DNA from: Betaproteobacteria bacterium
Lineage (GTDB): Bacteria > Pseudomonadota > Gammaproteobacteria > Burkholderiales > Burkholderiaceae_A
Reading direction: 5' to 3'
Assembly: GCA_028139135.1 (NCBI GenBank)
Contig: JAOINB010000004.1
Location: 1 to 64,000, forward strand
Length of the DNA stretch: 64,000 nt
The translations under genes were made by a program, and so were the position numbers. The notes under the pieces were generated by a model. That model saw only the letters and a program-made list of their open reading frames with translations, ran no database searches and was not told the origin of the DNA. The number at the start of each line of letters is the position of its first letter. Position 1 is the first letter of the stretch. Of the stretch, positions 11,592 through 22,825 are shown in pieces.

Positions 11592-11592
11592 C

Positions 11593-12996
11593 TTACAGAC
11601 TCCCTGCATCAACCAGTCTACCCGCAATAGCAGAGGCTGCAGCACTTTGCGGGGACAATAAATGGGTTCTACCTCCTCTTCCCTGTCTACCTTCAAAATT
11701 TCTGTTGGAAGTAGAGGCGCATCTCTCAGTCTCATTGAGTCGGTCTGAGTTCATGCCCAAGCACATAGAGCATCCTGGGTCTCGCCACTCAAAACCTGCT
11801 GACAAAAACACTTCATGAAGACCTTCTTCCTCCGCTTGTCTTTTTACCAATCCGGAACCGGGAACAACAAGAGCTTGGGACACTCCTTTCGATTTAATAT
11901 TACCCTTCAGAACATTTGCTGCCGCTCTCAAATCTTCTATTCTCGAGTTTGTGCATGAGCCAATGAAAACTTTATCAATAGCAATATCTTTAATCGGACT
12001 ACCTGGGACTAATCCCATATAGTTTATAGCCCTTTTAAAAGCTTGTACTTGGTCAGATGTTTTCATTTGATTTTCAGATGGAATCTTGCCATCAAATGAC
12101 GTTACCATCTCCGGATTCGTACCCCATGTAACCTGGGGGCAGATGTTTTTAGGATCTAAATGTAACTCGCGATCAAAGTAAGCTCCCGGGTCAGATTTTA
12201 AGGTGCGCCAATAAGATAATGCACTCTCTAGCTTTTCCCCGTTAGGAGATAAAGGCCTATTTTTTACATAATCTTCAGTAACTGAATCAAACGCAACTAA
12301 GCTGGATTTAGCGCCCGCTTCTATGGACATATTACAAATTGTCATACGCTCCTCGACAGACAGTGCTTCAATCCCTTCTCCCCTGAATTCAATAGTACAT
12401 CCGGTTGCGCCGGCAATGCCAATTTTGCCTATTATGTAAAGAATAATATCTTTCGCAGAAACCTGGTTCCCAACCTTACTATCCAGACATATGGAAAAGT
12501 TTTTCATTTTTTTTAATAACAAACAGCTTGTAGCAAGAACATGCTCCACTTCTGAAGTTCCTATTCCGAAGGCCAATGCAGCAAGTGCTCCATGCGTACT
12601 CGTATGCGAATCGCCACAGACTACTGTCATTCCCGGCAAAGTAGCTCCAAGCTCTGGGCCAATGATATGAACGATTCCTTGAAGAGGATTCTTGAGATCA
12701 ATAAATTTAATTTTAAAGGCTGAGGTGTTGTTTTCTAGCGCTTCAATTTGTTGCCTTGAAATCTTATCCTTGATGCCTAAATGCCGGTCAACGGTTGCCA
12801 CATTATGATCAACAACCGCTAAGTTTGATTCAACTCTCCATAACGGCCTAGAATTCAACCTCATACCTTCAAAAGCTTGAGGGCTTGTTACTTCGTGGAT
12901 TAAGTGGCGATCGATGTATATAAGCGACAAATTCGACCCTTCTGGGCTACGCACAACATGCTCTTCCCATAACTTATCGTATAGCGTTTGTTTCAT
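11593..12996 (-). CDS. leuC: 3-isopropylmalate dehydratase large subunit
   Basis: [47 protein letters not shown] Fe-S ligands. Confidence 0.97.
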   Translation of the reverse strand: MKQTLYDKLWEEHVVRSPEGSNLSLIYIDRHLIHEVTSPQAFEGMRLNSRPLWRVESNLAVVDHNVATVDRHLGIKDKISRQQIEALENNTSAFKIKFIDLKNPLQGIVHIIGPELGATLPGMTVVCGDSHTSTHGALAALAFGIGTSEVEHVLATSCLLLKKMKNFSICLDSKVGNQVSAKDIILYIIGKIGIAGATGCTIEFRGEGIEALSVEERMTICNMSIEAGAKSSLVAFDSVTEDYVKNRPLSPNGEKLESALSYWRTLKSDPGAYFDRELHLDPKNICPQVTWGTNPEMVTSFDGKIPSENQMKTSDQVQAFKRAINYMGLVPGSPIKDIAIDKVFIGSCTNSRIEDLRAAANVLKGNIKSKGVSQALVVPGSGLVKRQAEEEGLHEVFLSAGFEWRDPGCSMCLGMNSDRLNETERCASTSNRNFEGRQGRGGRTHLLSPQSAAASAIAGRLVDAGSL

Positions 12997-12998
12997 TT

Positions 12999-14159
12999 TT
13001 AATTACACTCCACTTTGTATTTTCTTATCAATAGCCAGGCAACCACTGCTCCTAAAAAAGCAACCGAAGATGCAAATATATAAATTGATTCGGGAAAAAA
13101 CTCTTCCCATATTAAACCAGAAAACACACCTCCAAGAGAACCCCCAATTCCATACGAGGCCACCGTATATGAAGATTGCCCAATTGCTTTCGCAGAATCC
13201 GGAAAAAGATTCGTTACTAACATAATCGAAGTCACATGATGTAGCCCAAAAGTAATCGCATGCAGTAATTGGGCGAAAATCAACAAAGTTAACAAGCCAT
13301 CAGAAAAAAAAATTATTAAGAATCTAACTACTGCAAAAATGAAACATGAAAACCAGAGATAAGTAAGATTTCTGAACCGAGATAATATTTTCTTTTGGTT
13401 AATAAAAAAAATAATTTCCGCAACTACCCCAATTGACCAAACTAGACCTATTTCAACGTTACTGTAACCAACCTTTTTTAACCACAGGGAGAAAAAAGTG
13501 TATAAAACCGCGTGAGACATAATCATGAAAAAGGAAGCAATTAGAAACAAATTTACTTTAAAATTGAAGAGTCTTCTAATTCCGATTGACTCACTTTTTT
13601 CTATAACATTACTTTTTCTATCTACGAACGTGGATGATAGAAAAATAAAGACTAGCGAAATAAATATAAACATTGGAATTTTATTGGTTCCAAAAGCATC
13701 AATCAATGCCCCATAGAACAGAACAGCGACTAAAAATCCAACCGAACCCCAGACCCGAAGGTCACCATAGTTACAATTCGTATCTCGACTAACTCTTAAC
13801 GCAATTACCTCACTCAGTGGAGTAAGACCACTAAGAAAAAATGTAAGAAGAACTAAAATGATTAATAAAACAAAAAAATCAAATTCGTAGAACAATAATG
13901 AACTACAAATCAAGGCCAACAGAGTAGCAACAGTTATTACCCCCTTGATTGATATAAAACTTTTGCCGTAATCGGCTAAGGCTCCCCAAAAACCGGGGCC
14001 AATAATCCTACTCCATTGCATGGGAGACATCAAAATCCCAATTTCCGATGGAGTAAACCCTCTAAAATTCAACCAGAGAGATAAGTAAGGAGAAAACAAA
14101 CCCACGAAAGCAAAATAAAAAAAGAACAAAGCGCTTATGGAACTTTTTCTGCCTAACAT
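12999..14159 (-). CDS. MFS transporter (HcaT/LacY-like, MFS_1-like)
   Basis: About 12 hydrophobic segments; '[25 protein letters not shown]'-type N-terminus; between aroC and leuC. Confidence 0.8.
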   Translation of the reverse strand: MLGRKSSISALFFFYFAFVGLFSPYLSLWLNFRGFTPSEIGILMSPMQWSRIIGPGFWGALADYGKSFISIKGVITVATLLALICSSLLFYEFDFFVLLIILVLLTFFLSGLTPLSEVIALRVSRDTNCNYGDLRVWGSVGFLVAVLFYGALIDAFGTNKIPMFIFISLVFIFLSSTFVDRKSNVIEKSESIGIRRLFNFKVNLFLIASFFMIMSHAVLYTFFSLWLKKVGYSNVEIGLVWSIGVVAEIIFFINQKKILSRFRNLTYLWFSCFIFAVVRFLIIFFSDGLLTLLIFAQLLHAITFGLHHVTSIMLVTNLFPDSAKAIGQSSYTVASYGIGGSLGGVFSGLIWEEFFPESIYIFASSVAFLGAVVAWLLIRKYKVECN

Positions 14160-14189
14160 TCAAAATGATCCATCGTCAGTACATATACA

Positions 14190-15251
14190 TCAGCGTTTAT
14201 TTTGTCCACGATCCCTTAGTGCGTGATCCATCAAAACAATAGCTATCATCGCCTCACCGATGGGAGTGGCTCTAATACCGACGCATGGGTCATGCCTTCC
14301 TGTAGTACTGATCTCTGTCTTTCGTCCATCTTTATCAACAGTATTCCTGTTTTTCCTGATACTTGAAGTGGGTTTTATTGCGATACGGACAATTAAATCT
14401 TGGCCAGAAGAGATACCCCCAAGAACGCCTCCTGCATTATTAGAACCAAAACCATCTGGAAAAATTTCATCGCTATGCTCAGAACCTAACTGGGATACGG
14501 AATCAAAACCTGCTCCAACCTCCACCCCTTTTACCGCGTTAATCCCCATCAACGCATGCGCAATATCTGCATCTAACCTGTCGAAAACCGGCTCCCCAAA
14601 ACCAACTGGCATTCCTGCAACGACAAATGCTAACTTTGCTCCGCACGAATCACCCGCACGCCGTAACTCATCCATGTACGATTCAATGGGCTCTAATCCC
14701 TTAGAGGTTGGCGCAAAAAAAGGATTTTCCTCAGTAAACTTCCAATCTTCAAATCTTATTTTGTGTTTTCCCAGTTGGTCCAAACATCCCTTAATTCGTA
14801 TGTTAAAATTTTCTTTCAGCCATTTCTTCGCAATTGCTCCCGCAGCTACTCTAACCGCTGTCTCTCTTGCAGAAGATCTTCCTCCACCTTTATAATCTCG
14901 TATTCCATATTTTTTTTGGTATGCAAAGTCCGCATGTCCTGGTCTAAACTTATCTTTGATATTCTCATAATCCTTACTACGAGCGTCCGTATTTTTTATA
15001 AGCAATCCAATTGGTGTTCCCGTAGTTCGACCATTAAAAACCCCAGACAGTATCTCCACTTCATCACTTTCTTTCCTTTGAGTTACAAACCTTGAAGTAC
15101 CGGGTTTTCTTCGATCCAGCTCCTTTTGAATTTCCTGAGTTGAAATTTGCAAGTTGGGAGGACACCCGTCAATGACACAACCGATAGCAGGCCCGTGAGA
15201 CTCACCAAAAGATGTGACTACAAAAGATAACCCGATGGAATTGCCACTCAT
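14190..15251 (-). CDS. aroC: Chorismate synthase
   Basis: [62 protein letters not shown]. Confidence 0.97.
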   Translation of the reverse strand: MSGNSIGLSFVVTSFGESHGPAIGCVIDGCPPNLQISTQEIQKELDRRKPGTSRFVTQRKESDEVEILSGVFNGRTTGTPIGLLIKNTDARSKDYENIKDKFRPGHADFAYQKKYGIRDYKGGGRSSARETAVRVAAGAIAKKWLKENFNIRIKGCLDQLGKHKIRFEDWKFTEENPFFAPTSKGLEPIESYMDELRRAGDSCGAKLAFVVAGMPVGFGEPVFDRLDADIAHALMGINAVKGVEVGAGFDSVSQLGSEHSDEIFPDGFGSNNAGGVLGGISSGQDLIVRIAIKPTSSIRKNRNTVDKDGRKTEISTTGRHDPCVGIRATPIGEAMIAIVLMDHALRDRGQNKR

Positions 15252-16687
15252 GTAACTGTCCCTTCTAAAAACTTTATTAACCTTTTTTCTACTTCCATTC
15301 TTCCTAACAAAAAAAGAACTTTTTCTATTGCTGGAGACTGGTGCTGACCTAGAATAATTACTCTAAGAGGAATAGCTAGCTGGGGCATTTTTAAATTCCG
15401 TATAGCTAAAGTCGACCGAAAGTGGTGACTGACTTTTTCTAAAACCCAATCATGAGGGAGCTTCTTTGCAAAATCACATACAACTTCATAGAGAATTTGC
15501 TCGGAGTCAACTCTGTTTTTGCGATAAGCTGGACTCTCAAATAACTCTCTCAATGAGATGCTTTTAGGTTTAGATGTATAAGAATATAATTCATCGCCCA
15601 ATTCAGAAATAGTGCTGACCCTCTCTAATAATAATTCGCACAGGCCCTCAAATTGAATTCCATTTTTTTTAATTTCTACAAGATTAAGATTATGTTTTTC
15701 GCATACTCTTTGAGCAATATCAGCTCCAGAAAGATTTTTCAAATGTTCTCCATTAATCCAAGAAAGCTTAGCTATATCAAATTTGGCAGGAGATGCCACA
15801 CAACTGGAAAGCGAGAACAATGAAACAAATTCATCAACAGAAAATAATTCCCTATCGCCATGACTCCACCCAAGTCTAGCTAAATAATTTATCATTGCGC
15901 TAGGAATAAAACCTTTTTTGCGAAACTCTAAAATTGAATCAGCACCGTGACGCTTAGATAATTTTTGACCATCGGGGCCATGTATCATGGGTAGATGGCC
16001 AAACAAAGGTAAGCGTTTGCCTAAACCCTGGATTATGTTTATTTGACGCGGAGTATTATTGATATGATCATCCCCTCGGATAATATGCGTAATGTCCATG
16101 TCTAAATCGTCCACTACTGAGGCAAAATTATAGGTTGGTAAGCCGTTTGCACGAATTAATATCAAATCATCTAATTCTTCATTTGAAATGGTAATTTCAC
16201 CCTTAACAAGATCTTTCCAGCTCACGGTGCCCTTAAGTGGACTCATGAATCGTATAACTCGAGAGCCATCTAAATCTTTGATTGTTTTTTTTTCCACTCC
16301 TCCTAAAGGTCTGCACTTTCCGTTATACCTCGGCTTTAAACCTCTTTCAATTTGCTCACGCCTCATCCTATCTAAACTATTCTGCGAACAAGAGCAAAAA
16401 TACGCATTACCCTCAGATAAAAGATTATCCGCTACTTCCTTATATCTTGAAAGCCTGTCTGTTTGAAAGACTGGTCCCTCATCAAGGTCAATATTTAACC
16501 ACTGCAAACCATTCAGAATTCCCTCTGTATATTCAGCTGATGATCTTTCTACATCAGTGTTCTCAATTCGCAATGCAAATTTACCATTATTACTTCTCGC
16601 CAATGCCCAGTTATATAGTGCAGTTCTAATCCCGCCAAGATGCAGATCTCCCGTTGGACTGGGAGCAAAACGTGTTTTTAAAACCAT
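15248..16687 (-). CDS. gltX: Glutamyl-tRNA synthetase
   Basis: [15 protein letters not shown] (HIGH-like), [10 protein letters not shown] (KMSKS-like). Confidence 0.97.
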   Translation of the reverse strand: MVLKTRFAPSPTGDLHLGGIRTALYNWALARSNNGKFALRIENTDVERSSAEYTEGILNGLQWLNIDLDEGPVFQTDRLSRYKEVADNLLSEGNAYFCSCSQNSLDRMRREQIERGLKPRYNGKCRPLGGVEKKTIKDLDGSRVIRFMSPLKGTVSWKDLVKGEITISNEELDDLILIRANGLPTYNFASVVDDLDMDITHIIRGDDHINNTPRQINIIQGLGKRLPLFGHLPMIHGPDGQKLSKRHGADSILEFRKKGFIPSAMINYLARLGWSHGDRELFSVDEFVSLFSLSSCVASPAKFDIAKLSWINGEHLKNLSGADIAQRVCEKHNLNLVEIKKNGIQFEGLCELLLERVSTISELGDELYSYTSKPKSISLRELFESPAYRKNRVDSEQILYEVVCDFAKKLPHDWVLEKVSHHFRSTLAIRNLKMPQLAIPLRVIILGQHQSPAIEKVLFLLGRMEVEKRLIKFLEGTVT

Positions 16688-16695
16688 TCTTTATT

Positions 16696-17919
16696 TTACT
16701 CCATTCTTAACGCAACAACAGGCTCCATCTTAGAAGCCTTACGGGCAGGATACCAACCGAAAAAGATACCTATTCCAATTGAAATGAAAAAGGAAATTAA
16801 AATTGAACTTAACGAGACCTCTACAAAAACTGGCGCTAGAGCCGCAATAACATAAGATAAACCTATACCCACTAAAATGCCCACCAAACCGCCAGTAAGG
16901 CAAACTAAAGATGACTCAATTAAAAATTGTTTTAAAATATCACGCTGGGTTGCTCCAATCGCTAATCGCACACCAATTTCTCTCGTTCTCTCTGTGACGC
17001 TAACCAACATAATATTCATTATTCCGACGCCACCCACAAGAAGTGAAATACCCGCGATCGATGCTAGCAAAACAGTAAGCGCTTCGGTTGCTGTTGAAGC
17101 TGTCGAAGAGATATCGGCAAGATTTGAGACGCTAAAATCGTTTTTTTCGTCAGCTCGAAGCTTATGAGACTTCCTCAGAACCTGTTCTACTATCGATTCA
17201 GCAACTTCCAACCCTATCTCCTCTTTAACCTTAAGAATAATATAGGAGACAGAACGGGGATACTTGCTCTTAATTAAATATTTTCGTGCGCTCGTTATCG
17301 GAACTAATATCGTATTATCCTGATCTCTACCAGTGATCGAACTTCCTTTTTCCGCTAACACTCCTACTATCCGAAAAGGAATGTTTTTAATCCTAATTAT
17401 TTTTCCAACAACATCAGCTTTTCCGAATAGTTCTCTGGCGACAGTAAGACCGATCACTGCAATCCGATCGGAGCTTTTCATATCTTGCTCTGAAATGTAA
17501 CTGCCAAATACAAGGTTCCAATCCCGTACCTCATTATAGGCCGGCGAAATACCGGATACTCTAGCATTCCAGTTGATTTCTTGAAACTGTATCTGAAAAC
17601 TTTTTGCAATAACTGAAGCGACCTCTTCTATTTCATCTAGATAACTAAGCTCTGTTGCATCATCAAGAGTCAATGTGACTGAACCAGTTCCAGGCCTTTT
17701 TACTCTATTGGAAGTTTGCATTTGAGGCCATACAACGAGAAGATTACTTCCAATTGAGGATATCGTGTCAGTGACTTGAGTCTGAACACCTCTCCCGACT
17801 GCTAACATTACTATCACCGACATAACTCCGATTACTATGCCTAAAACAGTTAAGGCAGTCCTAAGATAATTTTGTCTCAGCGATGAAAATGCCTCTAAGC
17901 AACAATCAAAAAAACTCAT
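16696..17919 (-). CDS. MacB-like ABC transporter permease
   Basis: RQNYLRTALTVLGIVIGVMSVIVMLAVGRG, GVGIMNIMLVSVTERTREIGVRLAIGA; separate ATPase ORF follows. Confidence 0.9.
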   Translation of the reverse strand: MSFFDCCLEAFSSLRQNYLRTALTVLGIVIGVMSVIVMLAVGRGVQTQVTDTISSIGSNLLVVWPQMQTSNRVKRPGTGSVTLTLDDATELSYLDEIEEVASVIAKSFQIQFQEINWNARVSGISPAYNEVRDWNLVFGSYISEQDMKSSDRIAVIGLTVARELFGKADVVGKIIRIKNIPFRIVGVLAEKGSSITGRDQDNTILVPITSARKYLIKSKYPRSVSYIILKVKEEIGLEVAESIVEQVLRKSHKLRADEKNDFSVSNLADISSTASTATEALTVLLASIAGISLLVGGVGIMNIMLVSVTERTREIGVRLAIGATQRDILKQFLIESSLVCLTGGLVGILVGIGLSYVIAALAPVFVEVSLSSILISFFISIGIGIFFGWYPARKASKMEPVVALRME

Positions 17920-18619
17920 GTTTTCTTTCGTCTAAATACTTGTCGTTTTTTATAACGCCATCCTTCATTTGTATTAGTCGAGAACCATATGAGGCTATTT
18001 CTTTTTCGTGAGTCACTAGTATTATTGTTATTCCCTCTTTTCTATTTAATTCGGCTAATATTTGCATAATCTGTGCAGCGGTGGTGGTATCCAAATTTCC
18101 TGTGGGTTCATCTGCAAGTATAACGGTCGGTTTTACGACTAAAGCTCTACAAATTGCAACCCTTTGCTGTTGACCGCCAGATAATTGAGAAGGTAAACGA
18201 TCACTCAGTGAACCGAGACCGGTTGCATCAAGAACTTCCTTAGCGGAAACTGCAGCTTTTCCTCTTTGAACCTTCGAATACAAAAGTGGAAGCATAACAT
18301 TTTCGAGAACAGAGTGTTTCTTTAACAGATTAAAACCTTGAAAAATAAAACCGAAAGATGAATTGCGTAACTTTGCCTTCTCAAGACTGGTGAGTTGTGA
18401 AATCTCACGCTCTTCAAAAAAAATCGTCCCGCTAGTTGGACTATCAAGGAGACCCAGCAAATTTAACAACGTAGACTTACCCGAACCCGATGGTCCCATC
18501 AAACAAACGAATTCCCCACTTGATATTTTTACATTCAGATTTTGCAACACTCTAACCGGCTCCGGAAGGTTCTCACTATATTCTTTAAATAAACTATTTA
18601 CCGAAATTAATGGGACCAT
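17906..18619 (-). CDS. MacB/LolD-type ABC transporter ATPase
   Basis: [45 protein letters not shown]; start set to MVPLISVNSL after the macA-like stop (track start 18640). Confidence 0.92.
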   Translation of the reverse strand: MVPLISVNSLFKEYSENLPEPVRVLQNLNVKISSGEFVCLMGPSGSGKSTLLNLLGLLDSPTSGTIFFEEREISQLTSLEKAKLRNSSFGFIFQGFNLLKKHSVLENVMLPLLYSKVQRGKAAVSAKEVLDATGLGSLSDRLPSQLSGGQQQRVAICRALVVKPTVILADEPTGNLDTTTAAQIMQILAELNRKEGITIILVTHEKEIASYGSRLIQMKDGVIKNDKYLDERKHEFF

Positions 18620-18620
18620 A

Positions 18621-19787
18621 TTAACGACCACTGAAACCAAATGAAGATTTTTTCTTTTTTTGCATATTTATTTCACCGGTAACCACCCGGTCACCGACCT
18701 CAAACCCCTTTATAATTTCGATGAATTTTCCGTCCGAAATCCCTGTTTGAATACTGTACTCACTAAGTTGACCGTTGCCGTTTACAGAGTAGATAGTGGA
18801 TAGCTCTTTTTTTGGGATATTTTTCTCAAGCAATATTTTTTTATCCGACACAACACTTTTTGGAGGCTTAAACCTAACAGCAGCAACTGGAATTAAATGT
18901 GCCTCATCCTTCGAATTCGTTATTATGGTAGCTTGAGCAGTCATTCCAGGCATTAGTTTTTCCTCTTTGTTATCAACATTTATTACCACAATATAATTCA
19001 CAATGCTTTGCTCGACTTTTGGCTCCAACCGTATAATTTCAACTTCTCCTTCAAATTCTTCCTCGAAAAAAGCATCGACAAAAAATCTTACTTTCTGTCC
19101 TTTTCGGACCTGCCCAATATCCGCTTCCGAAACCAGTGCTTCGATTTGCATGGAATTTAAATCCGCGGCGATTTTAAATAATGTTGGAGTTTGGAATCGG
19201 GCGGCGACTGTCTGTCCTACGTCTATTTTTTTTTCCATCACCACGCCACTTATTGGGGAGGTAATATTTGTAAATGCTTTGTTTCTATTCTCGCGCTTCA
19301 GCTCTGCATGGGCTAGAGCAAGTCTAGATTTTGATTCTTGGAATAATCTTTCTGTGTTTTCTAGCGTAGAAATGGAGATGAAATTCTGAGCATACAATCT
19401 TTTTTCGCGAGCGTATTTCGCTTCACTCGCTTTAAAAACGGCCTCTGCAGCCGAGAGATTTGCTTCCAGTTGTTCAATATTTGCATCAATTATCGAAGAA
19501 TCCACAATTGCCAGCAGAGTCCCAATTTCGACTTTATCGTTGTAATCAACAAAAACGCCTTCGATAATACCTGAAATTTGTGTACCGACCTCAACAGTGT
19601 TCTTTGGATTAATTGTCCCCGTCGCAGCTACTCCTTGATCAATAGGTCCAACAAAGGACACCTTGGTTTTCCAAGACAGTTCTGAAGAATTACCCCAGAA
19701 GAAAAAAATTCCGGCAATCAAACCAGCTAGGAGCACCGTCCATAAAACTCTTCTTTTTTTTAGTTTAAACAACTCCATATTCCTCAC
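18621..19787 (-). CDS. MacA-like periplasmic adaptor (RND/HlyD family)
   Basis: N-terminal TM, 'GTINPKNTVEVGTQISGIIEGVFVDYNDKVEIGTLLA' biotinyl-lipoyl-like motif, coiled coil. Confidence 0.9.
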   Translation of the reverse strand: MRNMELFKLKKRRVLWTVLLAGLIAGIFFFWGNSSELSWKTKVSFVGPIDQGVAATGTINPKNTVEVGTQISGIIEGVFVDYNDKVEIGTLLAIVDSSIIDANIEQLEANLSAAEAVFKASEAKYAREKRLYAQNFISISTLENTERLFQESKSRLALAHAELKRENRNKAFTNITSPISGVVMEKKIDVGQTVAARFQTPTLFKIAADLNSMQIEALVSEADIGQVRKGQKVRFFVDAFFEEEFEGEVEIIRLEPKVEQSIVNYIVVINVDNKEEKLMPGMTAQATIITNSKDEAHLIPVAAVRFKPPKSVVSDKKILLEKNIPKKELSTIYSVNGNGQLSEYSIQTGISDGKFIEIIKGFEVGDRVVTGEINMQKKKKSSFGFSGR

Positions 19788-19902
19788 TCAAGAATAACCT
19801 TTACTTCGACCATTTCTAGCACGATTAATAACCATACAAATTTAACAAGAAATACAAAAAAAAATGCCTTAGGAACTGATTGCTTCTGGCACAATATAAA
19901 TC

Positions 19903-20385
19903 ATGAAGATCAATATCCAAAATGTTCGAGATTTTCTTAGTGTACAGTCATCAGACACTAAGATATATATTGGAGTTGACTCTACCAGAATTAATTCCGG
20001 GGAAAAATGGTTTGCTGATTATACTGCCGTAATAGTGGTACATATCGACGGCAAACATGGCTGTAAAATATTTGGGGAAACTACAAGAGAGCTAGATTTT
20101 GATCAGTCAGGAGAAAAACCCCAGCTTCGTCTGATGAACGAAGTATACAAAGTCGCTGAACTATATCTCAAAATCGTTGATGTTATTGAAGGAAGAGCCG
20201 TTGAAATCCATTTGGATTTGAACCCAGACCCGTCATTTATGTCTCAAAGTGTTGTTCAGCAGGCAATTGGCTATATAAGGGGAGTTTGTAATGTATCACC
20301 TAGAGTGAAGCCCGATGCATTTGCGGCGAGTTGCGCAGCCGATCGATATCGTGGTTTTGCCCAATCCACTTTGGAGGCAGCATAA
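19903..20385 (+). CDS. YkuK-family RNase H-like protein
   Basis: '[11 protein letters not shown]...[11 protein letters not shown]...IGYIRGV...[15 protein letters not shown]' resembles the YkuK RNase H-like fold. Confidence 0.7.
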   Translation: MKINIQNVRDFLSVQSSDTKIYIGVDSTRINSGEKWFADYTAVIVVHIDGKHGCKIFGETTRELDFDQSGEKPQLRLMNEVYKVAELYLKIVDVIEGRAVEIHLDLNPDPSFMSQSVVQQAIGYIRGVCNVSPRVKPDAFAASCAADRYRGFAQSTLEAA

Positions 20386-20386
20386 G

Positions 20387-20659
20387 ATGTCAAGGATTAT
20401 TCACTGCATAAAACTAGAAAAAGATCTCGAGGGTCTTGACTTTCCCCCTATTCCCGGAGAGCTTGGAAAGAAGATTTGGGAGAATGTATCTAAGGAGGCT
20501 TGGAATGAATGGATTAAGCACCAAACGATGCTTGTAAATGAATATCGACTCAATTTGTCAGATATCAGAGCCAGGAAATATTTGGCTGAGCAGATGGAAG
20601 CTCATTTTTTCGGCGATGGCGCTGATGCCGCTTCGGGCTTCGTGCCTCCGGAGACTTAA
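20387..20659 (+). CDS. yggX: Fe(2+)-trafficking protein YggX family; start reset to [10 protein letters not shown]
   Basis: [56 protein letters not shown]. Confidence 0.96.
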   Translation: MSRIIHCIKLEKDLEGLDFPPIPGELGKKIWENVSKEAWNEWIKHQTMLVNEYRLNLSDIRARKYLAEQMEAHFFGDGADAASGFVPPET

Positions 20660-20667
20660 ATTATTTT

Positions 20668-21348
20668 TCAACCAACGTGCCGGAGATCCTTTCCTTTGAT
20701 CATAAATATTACGCTCTCGGACATGTTTTTCGCGTGATCTCCAATTCTCTCTAATGCCTTTGCGAAGAATATGAGATCAATGCAACACCCTACACTCTCC
20801 TTATTGTTTAATATAAAGGACATCAATTCATTCAAGGTATTTCTAAACTTCTCGTCAACTACCTGATCAAAATTTATTACCTTTCTAAGTTCTGAATCAT
20901 CGTCACGCGCATAAGCATTCAAAACCTTTTCCAACATTTGTACAACATCATTGACCATTAGTGAAAGGTTTGGTTTAGGAGCAATAGTATGAACATCATC
21001 GTGGAAAAACTTAGCCATCCTAGCCATTTTCTCTGCCTCGTCACCAATTCTTTCAATATCTCTAATCATCCGGAGCGTACATAAGACGAAACGCAAATCA
21101 TATGCCGCAGGAGCTCTCAAAACGATAAACTTATTGCAAAGCGCGTCCACTTCGACTTCTGCATCATTCACTTTCTCTTCCAACCCAAAGGTCTTCTGTA
21201 AAGATTCATCAGAACCGTTTAAAAGTCCGTCCAATGAATATTTGATCATCTCAACTACAGTACCGCCCATCAAAAGCATACGGGACCTGATCAATTCGAT
21301 TTCGGATTCCACAGCGTTACCGGCTATTCCCTTCATAATTGTGCTCAT
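20668..21348 (-). CDS. phoU: Phosphate-specific transport accessory protein PhoU
   Basis: ELIRSRMLLMGGTVVEMIKYSL, LRMIRDIERIGDEAEKMAR, ALERIGDHAKNMSE. Confidence 0.95.
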   Translation of the reverse strand: MSTIMKGIAGNAVESEIELIRSRMLLMGGTVVEMIKYSLDGLLNGSDESLQKTFGLEEKVNDAEVEVDALCNKFIVLRAPAAYDLRFVLCTLRMIRDIERIGDEAEKMARMAKFFHDDVHTIAPKPNLSLMVNDVVQMLEKVLNAYARDDDSELRKVINFDQVVDEKFRNTLNELMSFILNNKESVGCCIDLIFFAKALERIGDHAKNMSESVIFMIKGKDLRHVG

Positions 21349-21386
21349 TTTGTCTCCGATTTTTTCTTTTATTATAATTTTGGATT

Positions 21387-22066
21387 TTAGTACAAGTTTA
21401 TTACATCTTTTTTAAAAATTTCTTTTACCTCCTCATCATATCCCACAAAACATGAATACGGCTTTAGTTTGCAAAAAAGTCCTACCGTTACGACACCTGG
21501 TATTTGATTTAATTCCCGCTCCAGTGTTTCCGGGCTTTCGATTTCTAATCCAGCGACATCAATAATCCTATTTCCGTGCTCCGTAAAACCTTCCCGATCC
21601 CTAGGAATCCCATTGTAATCATTTTTAAAAATTCTTGATATCGACGGTACCGCAGAAGAAATCACTTCTACCGGGAGCGGAAATCTGCCGAGTTTTTGAA
21701 CTAATTTGCTTTCGTCAACGATACATATAAATTTCTTCGCGTTATTGGCTACGATCTTTTCTGAGGTTAACGCACCTCCCCCGCCCTTTATCAGATTAAA
21801 TCTTGGATCCACTTCATCGGCTCCATCCACATAAACATCCAAAGGTTGCTTTACTTCTGTAAGTAGCTTGGGTTTGAATCCTCCCTTCCTAAGCAACTCC
21901 TCACTTTGTTTAGAGGTTGTGACAACTCCGCCCAAACGCTTCCCAGCTATAATTAAAGCTTCAATGAAAAAGTTTACGGTCGATCCTGTCCCGACACCCA
22001 GAAAACAACCCTCACTGATATGGGTTAGAGCAGCGTAGGCTGCATTTTTTTTTTTAAGTCTGGCAT
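21387..22066 (-). CDS. rpiA: Ribose-5-phosphate isomerase A, with N-terminus in a different frame across an A11 tract (slippage, frameshift, or base-calling error)
   Basis: Main ORF 21387-21935 carries DGADEVDP, KGGGGALTSEKIVA. Upstream in the same frame: 'AAYAALTHISEGCFLGVGTGSTVNFFIEAL'. The start ATG with 'MPDLKKK' is one frame off across the A11. Confidence 0.85.
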
Positions 22067-22099
22067 ACTACTCAGATAATATCATTTATAAAATAAAAG

Positions 22100-22489
22100 A
22101 TGAAAAGAAAAAAAATCAAATACGACTGTCTAAAATGCACGGGGTACTGTTGCAGCTACGACAGAATAGAGGTCTCAGAAAAAGATATTAAACGTCTAGC
22201 AAAATATTTTGGCATGGCTGAACAGGACGTTAAAAGTAGGTATACAAAAACGTATAAACTTAAGGAAAACAACGAGATTACGCTCGAACAAATTCTACGG
22301 CACAAAAAGGATCATATATTTACGTCAGTCTGCAAATTTCTAGACAGCGATTCACGACAATGTACAATTTATGAAGCACGGCCAAAAGTGTGTAGGCAAT
22401 ATCCTAATACTACCCGCTGTGGATATTACGAATTCTTAAAATTTGAGAGAAAGCAGCAAGACGATAAATCCTACTACCCAACTTTTTAA
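22100..22489 (+). CDS. YkgJ-family cysteine cluster protein
   Basis: CLKCTGYCCSY, VCKFLDSDSRQCTIYEARPKVCRQYP. Confidence 0.85.
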   Translation: MKRKKIKYDCLKCTGYCCSYDRIEVSEKDIKRLAKYFGMAEQDVKSRYTKTYKLKENNEITLEQILRHKKDHIFTSVCKFLDSDSRQCTIYEARPKVCRQYPNTTRCGYYEFLKFERKQQDDKSYYPTF

Positions 22490-22493
22490 AAGT

Positions 22494-22570
22494 TGGGGTG
22501 GTCGATGGGGCTCGAACCCACGACAACCAGAATCACAATCTGGGGCTCTACCAACTGAGCTACGACCACC
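22494..22570 (-). tRNA. tRNA-His (GUG), CCA encoded
   Basis: Reverse complement ggtggtcgtagctcagttggtagagccccagattGTGattctggttgtcgtgggttcgagccccatcgaccaccCCA; extra G at -1. Confidence 0.95.
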
Positions 22571-22620
22571 ATGTTCCAACATTCTAAACAAAAAATCGGT
22601 GAAAAACACCCATCCGCACC

Positions 22621-22697
22621 TGGCCTGCCGAGAGGGATTCGAACCCCCGACCCACAGCTTAGAAGGCTGTTGCTCTATCCAGCTGAGCTACCGGCAG
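22621..22697 (-). tRNA. tRNA-Arg (UCU), CCA encoded
   Basis: Reverse complement ctgccggtagctcagctggatagagcaacagcctTCTaagctgtgggtcgggggttcgaatccctctcggcagGCCA; acceptor CTGCCGG/TCGGCAG. Confidence 0.94.
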
Positions 22698-22704
22698 AAA
22701 TAAT

Positions 22705-22785
<81 letters not shown>

Positions 22786-22825
22786 AAGTAGTATATCGCA
22801 AAGTTTGCATGAATAAAGCGTGTTT

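Noticed and set aside
11592-11735. N-terminal extension of leuD overlapping leuC by 143 nt
   Set aside because: LeuD homology starts at MKLKPFSSHTG; the extension is out-of-frame leuC sequence.
14260-14895. 211-aa antisense ORF to aroC, and a similar 231-aa ORF antisense to folP (29521-30216)
   Set aside because: Composition is a typical shadow of the true coding strand; aroC and folP are unambiguous.
16696-19787. A new type of secretion or antibiotic export system
   Set aside because: Looks like an ordinary MacA/MacB-type tripartite exporter with the ATPase and permease as separate genes; no unusual partner gene.
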